From: Thermoprotei archaeon
Lineage (GTDB): Archaea > Thermoproteota > Thermoprotei > Thermofilales > B15-G2
Assembly (NCBI GenBank): GCA_003649445.1
Contig: QMRV01000133.1
Span: forward strand, 1-5,457
Reading direction: 5' to 3'
Length of the DNA: 5,457 bases
The notes under the pieces: model-generated
The model's database searches: none
What the model was told of the DNA's origin: nothing
What the model saw: the letters and a program-made list of their open reading frames with translations, nothing else
Part shown: piece after piece, positions 1-5,457 of the stretch
Numbering within the stretch: the first letter of the stretch is position 1
How the letters are laid out: every line of letters begins with the position of its first letter
Program-made: the position numbers and the translations under genes

Positions 1-713
1 CCTAAAGCTAAAACTATTATCCCATACTTCATACTGAGTTTCCTAAGTTTCTCAGCTACATTTATCATCCACACATAGTCACTACCACTCCACTTAAGGT
101 ACTGTTTTTTAGAAAAATCATAGAATGTACCGAAATCTTCGAAAAGAACAGCATCTACATATGGTGCAATGTCTTCTACGATAGTAAAACCCCTATTAAC
201 AACAATTATGACGTTGGGATACTTTTTCCTAATATCCTTAACAAGCTTTATAACACAGTTTTTCATGAAAGGATAATTATCAACCATATCTAAATTGTCT
301 AAAAAGACCCCCTTAAACCCCTTTCCAAGAATATAAGGTATAGCCTGGTTAAGCAATATTTTCTCCCAACGGCAATCGCAGGCATTAACTATTTTCTCCC
401 CCCATTCAACATAGGATCCGACAACCAAGTCATCACTTACATTCTTAGCCCAGGGCTCCCAACCACCGACAGTGGTAAGGCTAACATAACCTATAGTAAT
501 AACACCGTAATTGTTTAGTTCAACTATTTCCTCTTCAAGAAGAGGAGACAATATAGCAAGATCAAACATCCTTAACTCTTCAACCCTATCATCACCATAA
601 TATACAACAAAACTACTGATTCTCTCAATTCTGCTTCTCCCGTAAACCAGCGTTATCGATGAGAAGACCACTACAAGTAGAAATAGGGAAAGAAAAACTG
701 TTCTCCAACGCAT
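1..713 (-). CDS. Secreted GH114/TM1410-type glycosidase (endo-alpha-1,4-polygalactosaminidase-like), C-terminus missing
   Basis: The frame is open for 237 codons and runs off the left edge, so the C-terminus is missing. Residues 1-25 form a signal peptide: a basic start (MRWR), a long hydrophobic stretch, then a small-residue end (LVYG). The rest resembles the GH114/TM1410 (COG2342) TIM barrel. A strand at 36-40 is followed by FDLAIL (50-55), IGYVSL (74-79), a GVFLDNLD motif (135-142), VVNRGF (171-176) and VLFEDFG (189-195). By analogy with characterised GH114 enzymes, which use an Asp and a Glu on barrel strands, D139 and E192 are the likely catalytic pair. Family members cleave galactosamine-containing polysaccharides; the substrate here is unknown. 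The chosen ATG has GGTG six bases upstream. An in-frame ATG four codons earlier (725) is an alternative. The gene is divergent from the pilin at 785. Family call is fairly sure, activity is not. Confidence 0.82.
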   Translation of the reverse strand, partial: MRWRTVFLSLFLLVVVFSSITLVYGRSRIERISSFVVYYGDDRVEELRMFDLAILSPLLEEEIVELNNYGVITIGYVSLTTVGGWEPWAKNVSDDLVVGSYVEWGEKIVNACDCRWEKILLNQAIPYILGKGFKGVFLDNLDMVDNYPFMKNCVIKLVKDIRKKYPNVIIVVNRGFTIVEDIAPYVDAVLFEDFGTFYDFSKKQYLKWSGSDYVWMINVAEKLRKLSMKYGIIVLAL

Positions 714-725
714 ATCTGGCACCAT

Positions 726-784
726 GCTCTCTCAAGATATTTCAGTGACTAAAAATATTAAAAACTATAATCATGTAGTCTGAA
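726..784. promoter_or_regulatory. Divergent promoter region between the glycosidase and the first pilin
   Basis: An AT-only core, AAAAATATTAAAAA at about 751-764, lies some 21-34 bases before the pilin ATG and 38-51 bases before the glycosidase ATG. Read rightward it is placed as a TATA box for a leaderless or nearly leaderless pilin mRNA. Read leftward (TTTTTAATATTTTT) it would start transcription near 730 and leave a short leader holding the GGTG ribosome site of the glycosidase. Use of one box in both directions is inferred from spacing only. Confidence 0.5.
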
Positions 785-1603
785 ATGGTGATAGCATTTA
801 GCCTAAAAGCAGCATCACCCGTTATAGCTGTATTATTGCTTATAGCAATAACTACAACAATATCAATAATAATGTATTTCTGGTTAACAGGATATACTAC
901 TTCACTTCCAAGCACAAATGAGCTACAGGAAATGCCTATGTTAAAACTTGAAGCAATATCCTTCCTAGTAGACGAAGCAAAACCAAGCTATGCCTATGCC
1001 ATTAAAGTATACGTTAGAAACATAGGAGATACAACAACATTTCTAACAAACACCTCACTCTACATAGTCAAAGTAGGAAACACCGTAGCAACAGGAACAA
1101 CAATAATTTTCGGAAACGACGTAATAGAGTTAAAGTCGAGAGAAGTAGCTGAAATAACCTACTACATTAACGACATAGTAGAACCAGGAGAATACATTTT
1201 CAAAGTAGTATCAATGGACGGTGTAGAAGCAGCAATACATGTAGAAAATAAGTATCTAATAGGAAAATCAACAATACACAAAGTGGGAATTAAAAATAAT
1301 GCAAATAACAAGGTTATTAGTGAAGACCAATATGCTCTATACGAATCATGGAATACTTTAGAAGTAGGAGGCTATAAAATATGGTTTAGAGTATATGCAA
1401 AACAAGATATTACTATTGATTGGGTTAGAGCGGAGCTCTTCAATTCAACAGGAAATCATCCTGAATGGGTTGGAGGGAATCCTTGGTTCTGCAGTATTTG
1501 GTGTCCTTTCACATATCCTGATTATGTTGGAGCGGAATGGTATCCTGTAAAATCTGAGGAAATGCCTGTTTTCGTTATCTACACTATTTATGTTAACTGC
1601 TAA
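785..1603 (+). CDS. Type IV pilin/archaellin-like protein with extra cysteine-containing C-terminal domain
   Basis: The 272-residue product starts with an archaeal class III signal peptide: LKAASPVIA at residues 7-15, with predicted prepilin peptidase (PibD/FlaK type) cleavage after A9. A hydrophobic helix follows (about 11-34) that would anchor the precursor and later form the filament core. Residues 52-153 look like a small beta-rich pilin head, with VYVRNIGD (75-82) and a PGEY..KVV...GVE block (134-148). Both blocks recur in the pilin-like protein at 3713-5092. Residues about 157-272 are an added domain of unknown family, rich in aromatics, with three cysteines (236, 240, 272), the last being the final residue. 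Codon choice changes at this junction. The ATG has no Shine-Dalgarno sequence and fits a leaderless mRNA; GTG at 788 is possible. It ends 24 bases from the convergent vapC. Pilin class is confident; its role (adhesion or assembly) is inferred. Confidence 0.85.
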   Translation: MVIAFSLKAASPVIAVLLLIAITTTISIIMYFWLTGYTTSLPSTNELQEMPMLKLEAISFLVDEAKPSYAYAIKVYVRNIGDTTTFLTNTSLYIVKVGNTVATGTTIIFGNDVIELKSREVAEITYYINDIVEPGEYIFKVVSMDGVEAAIHVENKYLIGKSTIHKVGIKNNANNKVISEDQYALYESWNTLEVGGYKIWFRVYAKQDITIDWVRAELFNSTGNHPEWVGGNPWFCSIWCPFTYPDYVGAEWYPVKSEEMPVFVIYTIYVNC

Positions 1604-1627
1604 ACAATTCGTTGCTACAAATGCCAA

Positions 1628-2035
1628 TTATCTAGATACTGTTAGTAATATTGTTGACGCTTCCTCAGCTTCTTTTACATTTCTATCTGTGGTTACCACT
1701 GTAGCTCCCTGTGTTTTTGCTAATGCTATTAAATAGCAATCAGCTAATGATAGTACTCTATAATGTTTAAGTTTGAGTTTTGCGGCTACTATGGTTAAAT
1801 GTTCATCTATACTAGCGATCTTTATTGGGCTAGTACGTAGCAAACTATGTTTTACTAAAGCTGCTTCCCACCCAAATACCTTGGCGTAATTGTATAGGAA
1901 TTCAGCTACATTGACTTCGCACATGAATGCCTCTGCTTTTCCCTCATATACTTCATCTATGTATTTTTTAGCTCTTTCATCACCAGCAAAGTAGAGAGCT
2001 AAGATACCTGCGTCAAGAACGTATTTCTTCTTCAA
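1628..2035 (-). CDS. vapC: VapC-type PIN-domain ribonuclease toxin
   Basis: This is a PIN-domain endoribonuclease, toxin of a VapBC pair, expected to cleave RNA with Mg2+ or Mn2+ when the antitoxin is lost. Numbered from the TTG chosen here (135 residues), the four acidic PIN residues are present: D8 in YVLDAG, E45 in VNVAEF, D99 in LSLADCYLIALA and D117 in TTDRN. The length is normal for VapC and nothing suggests decay. The TTG start is preferred over an in-frame GTG at 2056, because AGGAGG lies seven bases before the TTG while the GTG has no ribosome site. The TTG start also gives the usual MKKKYVLD opening. The gene overlaps the end of vapB by 23 bases, so the two are translationally linked. 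The target RNA cannot be read from the sequence. Confidence 0.92.
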   Translation of the reverse strand: MKKKYVLDAGILALYFAGDERAKKYIDEVYEGKAEAFMCEVNVAEFLYNYAKVFGWEAALVKHSLLRTSPIKIASIDEHLTIVAAKLKLKHYRVLSLADCYLIALAKTQGATVVTTDRNVKEAEEASTILLTVSR

Positions 2036-2267
2036 CTTCTTTCCTCCTAGAAACACTAATGAGCTTCACTACTTCCAAGGCTTTTTCCCCGTCAACACCG
2101 AAAGCATCTTTCAAACTTTTAGGAACAACGAGCTTCACAGTATCACCTTCAACAATAAATTCTACATAGGAGCCCTCGGAAATACCGAGTTTTCTTCGAA
2201 TTTCAACAGGGATAACCACTAACCCTTTCCGATGAACTTTAACCCTATACCTCTCCAATAAATACAT
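2013..2267 (-). CDS. vapB: VapB-type AbrB/SpoVT (MazE-like) antitoxin
   Basis: The 84-residue protein has an N-terminal swapped-hairpin AbrB domain at about residues 6-50, with the characteristic run KGLVVIPVEIRRKLGI (14-29) followed by G..VEF and D.VKLVVPK strands. This half dimerises and binds DNA. The charged C-terminal part (about 52-84) is the expected PIN-binding tail that blocks the toxin active site. It lies directly upstream of and overlaps vapC, and should repress its own operon through the inverted repeat just ahead of it. The ATG has only GGG directly before it and lies about 28-36 bases from a TATA-like box, which suits a very short leader. Identification as the cognate antitoxin is firm from domain, order and overlap. 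Confidence 0.92.
   Translation of the reverse strand: MYLLERYRVKVHRKGLVVIPVEIRRKLGISEGSYVEFIVEGDTVKLVVPKSLKDAFGVDGEKALEVVKLISVSRRKEVEEEIRS
2043..2048 (-). promoter_or_regulatory. Shine-Dalgarno site for vapC inside vapB
   Basis: AGGAGG on the minus strand lies seven bases before the TTG at 2035. It is a strong anti-16S match and decides the vapC start in favour of TTG over the GTG at 2056, which is upstream of this site. It falls within the vapB coding sequence, so the two genes share one mRNA. Confidence 0.75.
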
Positions 2268-2281
2268 CCCAAGATGAAATA

Positions 2282-2310
2282 GGTTAAACTTATTCTATTT
2301 AAGTTTAACC
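2282..2310. repeat. Perfect inverted repeat, probable VapB operator
   Basis: GGTTAAACTT (2282-2291) and AAGTTTAACC (2301-2310) are exact reverse complements separated by nine bases. The centres of the arms are 19 bases apart, close to two helical turns, so a dimeric or tetrameric AbrB-type protein could contact both on one face. The position just ahead of vapB and over its TATA box makes an autorepression operator the likeliest role. The binding protein is inferred. Confidence 0.7.
2295..2303 (-). promoter_or_regulatory. TATA-like box of the vapBC operon
   Basis: CTTAAATAG on the minus strand matches the archaeal TTTAWA-type box and is centred about 32 bases before the vapB ATG. That predicts a start of transcription about six bases ahead of the ATG. 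It lies in the spacer and upstream arm of the inverted repeat, so repressor and TBP could not bind together. Confidence 0.55.
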
Positions 2311-2367
2311 ATAAACATCATTATACATTCAAAGCTACCACTAAGGTACGCTTACTTAAAGTTTGCA

Positions 2368-3603
2368 CTAAATTAACTCTAATTTTAACTTCAACATTTT
2401 AGCTAAATAGCCTAAACTCTGAACATGGTTACCTAAAGCTACTACATAATGGTTTCCTATAGGTTTCTCGATAAGCTTAAATGGATTACCTTGAGTTCTT
2501 ACCTGTATTTGGGTTCTACAAACATTCCCGCTTATAGGTGATGAATTAACTATCCTACCAACACCTGTCCTTAAAACTCTCTCAACAGGGTCTATTCTAG
2601 CAAAAGTAGCTTTCTCACCAACTCTAGGGTATCCTTCAACAGCAACACCTAACCCTGATTCGAAATGCGACCTAAGCTTAAACCTTGCCATGATTCTTGT
2701 AGGTGTTGTACAGTGAGCAAAGAAGACCTTGTCTTCCTCAACCCAAACAACATTACCCATAAACACTGGTTTACCCGAAATATGGTACATTAGGGCCATA
2801 GTTAATGTAGCTGGAACATCACCTTCGCAACCAGCAATAATTCCCTCATCATTAAGGATGCTTAAGGGTAAGCATGCTGTAACTTTGTGTTCTAAAAGGT
2901 CAAAACACCTTATAGAAACAAAGTCAGTAGAGTATTTTCTAACAAGGTTTCTAAGAGCAACATAAAGCCTAACAGAATTCATAACATCTTCCTCACTAAG
3001 CTCAACAACCTCAACATCCTTTAACTTCAAAAGCTCCTTCTCAACATCACCGTCAGTTACTCTATGGTATTCTCTAATAAGTTCCTCTACGGGAATAACA
3101 TCTATGGATAAGCCCAGCATCTTCTTAAACTCCTCAATACCTAAACTACTGTAAATAAGCCACGGAGAAGGCTCGCCCACAAGTAAAAGCTTAGAACCCC
3201 TAACCTTATGAACAGCTTTAGCAGCCTTAACAAAGTCTTCAAGATATTTTAAATTCTTTTCCGTGTAAAGCTCAGCATACAACCCCTCATAGTCAAGCCT
3301 AGCCTTAGCTTCCAAAGCAGCAGCTAAACTATTCTGAGTATCGTGAACAATAAGAGCTAAAGGAACACCCCTACGAGCAACCTCTAAAACCAAATGCTCA
3401 GTACCACCAGTCAAAACAACACAAATAAAACAAGCAACACCAGCAACATCTATTCTCCTAATATCCTCTACGGAAGTAACTTTACCCAAAAACCCATCAA
3501 CAACATCACTAACCAAACCATAGTACTTCTTCAAAATAGCATCAACAACCTCAGGTCTATGCAAAGGAGAAGCTAAACCAGCAAAAACACATTTCCCATA
3601 CAT
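2368..3603 (-). CDS. L-fucose/L-arabinose isomerase-family protein (COG2407-like)
   Basis: The 411-residue protein resembles the short archaeal and bacterial relatives of L-fucose isomerase, which are metal-dependent aldose-ketose isomerases. The N-terminal half has Rossmann-like alternation (for example ALIVHDTQNS at 83-92 and KLLLVGEPSPW at 138-148). The C-terminal half holds the recognisable block: RCFDLL (232-237), CLPLS.LNDEGI (244-255), CEGD (259-262), GKPVFMGN (277-284) and HCTTP (297-301). Candidate metal ligands are D235, E260 and a histidine such as H385 or H393; the 25-residue gap between the acidic residues is close to that in E. coli FucI. It is shorter than FucI (about 590 residues), as expected for this subgroup. 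The substrate is unknown. The ATG has only a weak GAG upstream and a poor CTTTAG box at 3629-3634. It probably has its own promoter, 109 bases from the upstream pilin gene. Confidence 0.8.
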   Translation of the reverse strand: MYGKCVFAGLASPLHRPEVVDAILKKYYGLVSDVVDGFLGKVTSVEDIRRIDVAGVACFICVVLTGGTEHLVLEVARRGVPLALIVHDTQNSLAAALEAKARLDYEGLYAELYTEKNLKYLEDFVKAAKAVHKVRGSKLLLVGEPSPWLIYSSLGIEEFKKMLGLSIDVIPVEELIREYHRVTDGDVEKELLKLKDVEVVELSEEDVMNSVRLYVALRNLVRKYSTDFVSIRCFDLLEHKVTACLPLSILNDEGIIAGCEGDVPATLTMALMYHISGKPVFMGNVVWVEEDKVFFAHCTTPTRIMARFKLRSHFESGLGVAVEGYPRVGEKATFARIDPVERVLRTGVGRIVNSSPISGNVCRTQIQVRTQGNPFKLIEKPIGNHYVVALGNHVQSLGYLAKMLKLKLELI

Positions 3604-3712
3604 TTCTCAGTACCAAAATAGAATCATGCTAAAGTGGAAAATAAAGATAAGCGTATGTTAGCTTAAACAGATAATAAGTAGCTTAACTATCCCAAATACG
3701 TTTTAAGGATTC

Positions 3713-5092
3713 TTAAGGTATCATGACCTTGTATTGATACTCCACGCCATTTTTAGTTACTACTTTAACCCTATATTCTCCGGAAGGAACTCCACTTATA
3801 GAAACTGTTATAGCCTTTGTTTCTCCAGGTGAAATTCTCCAACCACCATACGTATTGAACTCTGTAACATTGTACGTACGTACTACAATGTGTCCTTCTA
3901 GGGGCATACCGTTCTTAACGATGTAACTTAAAATATTAAATGTTATTGAAGAACTCATAGTAGTACTTGTATACAATGGATTCCATGAGTCATCAGTTAA
4001 CTCAACGGTCCATTCAGGCTCTACATTAAGTACTGTGACTTTGTAATCTCTATAGACTTGAATATATCTGACATGAACTTTTCTTGAACTTGCTGTTACC
4101 CTATTATCTATTGATAAGTATATGTATTGATCTCCATTATTGAATACGTCGCTTAAACCTGCAGAAGTCCAGTATCCAGAGTCATGAGGTAACCCTGATC
4201 TACTATCGTGCCAGAAATAGTAGTATACCTTATTTATTTCATTAAATATCAGCAGAAATACGCCCCTAGGTTGACTATTAGAAGCACTATACCATGTGTA
4301 GAGAGTTTTCCACCGTATAGTGCCTCCGCTACTTCTTGTAACTAATTGGGCCTCTGTTCTATATGGATTAATTTTAGGATATAGTTTCACCGCAAACCAT
4401 GGTTTTGCATCGTATGGGTTTCTCTTTTTATTTGAACTTAAATATAGGCATGCTGCGAAAGGTGAAGCAGCAGCATCGCCTCCTGGAACCTTGTAGTTTG
4501 TTTTTTGGAGGTCAACTTCAATAATTACTGGCAAATCTGATAGATCAATTATTTTTTCGACTGTTATTAGCCCTCTTACGGCCCATCCATCAGCACTTTC
4601 TGACAAAAGTTTTAATCCGTCAGGATCATAGTATACTCTATCCCAATCATTATTGTAGTCAACGTAGCTATCATCCCATACTGAAGGATTAGATTTAGTG
4701 AATGTATCGTATAGTATTAGTCCTGAAGACGATTTCGCAACTTGGAGATTTTCGGCATCTATGGTCCACACGTCGCCACCCCATATTTCAGTACTGCTGC
4801 TAATTACAGCGGGGCTTAAGTTGTACACTACGCCTGTAGGGGAAATAAGGTAAATGCTATTTACTATGACAGAAACATCTCCTATATTTCTTACGTAAAT
4901 TGTTAACAATTTACCGTCTACTTTATAGGCTTCAACTTTGATTTCTTCAAAGCCTGTGGGTTGGGTTTCATACGACGTTATGTACCCTGTTGTCCAAGCG
5001 TAAATTACCACGCTAACACCTACTGTGATAAATATGAGCATTAGAAGGGCAATAACGGGTGAAATAGCTTTAAACGTATTTCTCATATGCAT
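3713..5092 (-). CDS. Type IV pilin-like protein with nested concanavalin/LamG-like beta-sandwich domain
   Basis: The 459-residue product has a class III prepilin signal (FKAISPVIA, residues 7-15, predicted cut after A9) and a hydrophobic core helix to about 33. A pilin head begins with IYVRNIGD (65-72). From about 122 to 350 the sequence changes to a beta-rich module: LILYDTF (125-131), GLKLLSESADGWAVRG (159-174), a strand pair near 188-197, PWFAVKLYP (231-239) and a closing VHVRYIQVYRDY (339-350). This looks like a concanavalin A/LamG-type jelly roll, a fold that often binds glycans. A smaller beta segment (351-408) with WTVEL follows, then the pilin fold resumes with SGEY..KVV...GVE (437-451), matching the end of the pilin head at 785-1603. 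Ordinary archaeal pilins are 120-200 residues, so this one is enlarged. A second in-frame ATG at 5086 is an equally good start, with AAGGG nearby. Ligand and surface exposure are inferred. Confidence 0.85.
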   Translation of the reverse strand: MHMRNTFKAISPVIALLMLIFITVGVSVVIYAWTTGYITSYETQPTGFEEIKVEAYKVDGKLLTIYVRNIGDVSVIVNSIYLISPTGVVYNLSPAVISSSTEIWGGDVWTIDAENLQVAKSSSGLILYDTFTKSNPSVWDDSYVDYNNDWDRVYYDPDGLKLLSESADGWAVRGLITVEKIIDLSDLPVIIEVDLQKTNYKVPGGDAAASPFAACLYLSSNKKRNPYDAKPWFAVKLYPKINPYRTEAQLVTRSSGGTIRWKTLYTWYSASNSQPRGVFLLIFNEINKVYYYFWHDSRSGLPHDSGYWTSAGLSDVFNNGDQYIYLSIDNRVTASSRKVHVRYIQVYRDYKVTVLNVEPEWTVELTDDSWNPLYTSTTMSSSITFNILSYIVKNGMPLEGHIVVRTYNVTEFNTYGGWRISPGETKAITVSISGVPSGEYRVKVVTKNGVEYQYKVMIP

Positions 5093-5116
5093 CCCTTAAC
5101 TAAGTAGTTTACATTA

Positions 5117-5142
5117 GTATAATATACATAATGTATAATATA
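5117..5142 (-). promoter_or_regulatory. Promoter of the lectin-pilin gene with a doubled TATA element
   Basis: On the plus strand GTATAATATA occurs twice, at 5117-5126 and 5133-5142, a direct repeat with a 16-base period. Read on the minus strand, the nearer copy (TATATTATAC) lies 25-34 bases before the ATG at 5092, right for a TATA box of a leaderless or very short-leader mRNA. The farther copy could be a second box or part of a regulator site. Surrounding bases are nearly all A or T, so chance repetition is possible. Confidence 0.45.
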
Positions 5143-5189
5143 ATTAAATTTTTAGTTAATTTCTTCAACTAGAACTATTAGTCAAACCA

Positions 5190-5457
5190 TCATAGTACAT
5201 TAGTGCTTCTAGCCGAATATAGGCTGCTTAGTTGTTTTCCACTTATCTCCATTTCCCCTATGTTTTCTAATGCCTTGTACCCTGTGGTTTCTTTTAGGAT
5301 TTTTCTAAGCCACTGTGATTTTAAGATGTTTATGAATTCTTTTACTGGTTCCTTTCCTAGGGATTTTTTGTTTATTAGGAAGTCATATTCCTCTGTTTTT
5401 AATGGTATGAAGTCTAGTCCGTATTTTTCTGCTATGTACTTGAGCCCTACTCCTACG
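5190..5457 (-). CDS. C-terminal fragment of PBP-like molybdate-binding domain (MoeA-fused type or COG1910-like)
   Basis: An open frame enters from the right edge and gives 88 residues before TGA, so this is the C-terminal end of a longer gene. The fragment opens with VGVGLKYIAEKYGLDFIPLK, the family pattern of an alpha helix with A/G and E followed by GLDFIPL. It continues with YDFLI, PVKEFINILKS.WLRKIL and TTGYKALENIGEM, the typical closing helices of the periplasmic-binding-protein-like domain found in COG1910 and fused to the C-terminus of many archaeal MoeA molybdopterin enzymes. In those proteins the domain is thought to bind molybdate or a related oxyanion. Whether a MoeA part precedes it cannot be seen. 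It ends 97 bases before the lectin-pilin ATG on the same strand, but the strong TATA element between them argues for separate transcription. Confidence 0.72.
   Translation of the reverse strand, partial: VGVGLKYIAEKYGLDFIPLKTEEYDFLINKKSLGKEPVKEFINILKSQWLRKILKETTGYKALENIGEMEISGKQLSSLYSARSTNVL

Noticed and set aside
1445..1627. Open minus-strand frame of 60 codons opposite the end of the first pilin gene
   Set aside because: It lies almost wholly antisense to a well-supported gene, has no recognisable motif and no ribosome site.
1604..1627. Transcription terminator between the convergent first pilin and vapC
   Set aside because: The 24-base gap has neither a T-run on either strand nor a hairpin, so no terminator can be supported.
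1590..1627. Premature end of the first pilin by frameshift
   Set aside because: The protein ends in a plausible beta strand, the other frames after the stop give no continuing domain, and the next gene begins at once.
2311..2367. Second promoter or small RNA between the isomerase gene and the vapBC operator
   Set aside because: A TGTATAATG sequence on the minus strand is present but lies too far from vapB, and no hairpin or further signal accompanies it.
2729..2965. Open plus-strand frame of 78 codons within the isomerase gene
   Set aside because: It is antisense to the conserved FucI-like block and its translation is low-complexity with no family pattern.
3394..3576. Open plus-strand frame of 60 codons rich in Asn, Thr and Ser
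   Set aside because: The composition is simply the reverse complement of G/T-rich codons of the isomerase N-terminus.
5123..5137. TATACAT-A-ATGTATA palindrome ahead of the lectin-pilin gene
   Set aside because: Seven-base arms in almost pure A/T sequence are expected by chance and largely reflect the adjacent repeated TATA units.

Overview
The window looks like a piece of a thermophilic archaeal chromosome, probably Thermoproteota (Crenarchaeota). The evidence is AT-rich DNA, two prepilins with archaeal class III signal peptides (K-A followed by SPVIA), TATA boxes placed about 25-35 bases ahead of start codons as for short-leader or leaderless mRNAs, a VapBC module, and a MoeA-type molybdate-binding domain of the kind common in archaea. 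No rRNA, tRNA, CRISPR array or insertion sequence was seen. The species cannot be named from this sequence alone.

Layout. (1) Bases 1-713, minus strand: the N-terminal 237 residues of a secreted GH114/TM1410-type TIM-barrel glycosidase, cut by the window edge. (2) A 71-base divergent intergenic region with one AT-rich core that could serve as TATA box in both directions. (3) 785-1603, plus strand: a type IV pilin-like protein with an extra cysteine-containing C-terminal domain. (4) 1628-2267, minus strand: a vapBC toxin-antitoxin operon, preceded by a perfect 10-bp inverted repeat that surrounds and overlaps the TATA box. (5) 2368-3603, minus strand: a short L-fucose/L-arabinose isomerase-family protein. 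(6) 3713-5092, minus strand: a 459-residue pilin-like protein whose pilin fold appears to be split by a large beta-sandwich (concanavalin/LamG-like) insert. (7) 5190-5457, minus strand: the C-terminal end of a molybdate-binding, PBP-like protein or MoeA fusion, cut by the other edge.

How they may work together. Two pilin-like proteins, one with a possible glycan-binding module, lie close to a secreted amino-sugar-polysaccharide hydrolase and a sugar isomerase-like enzyme. This suggests a cell-surface locus for attachment to, or remodelling of, a polysaccharide matrix, with a vapBC cassette between the surface genes. This is inference from domains and proximity; only the vapBC pair is clearly an operon. 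The most notable item is the pilin that carries a nested lectin-like domain.
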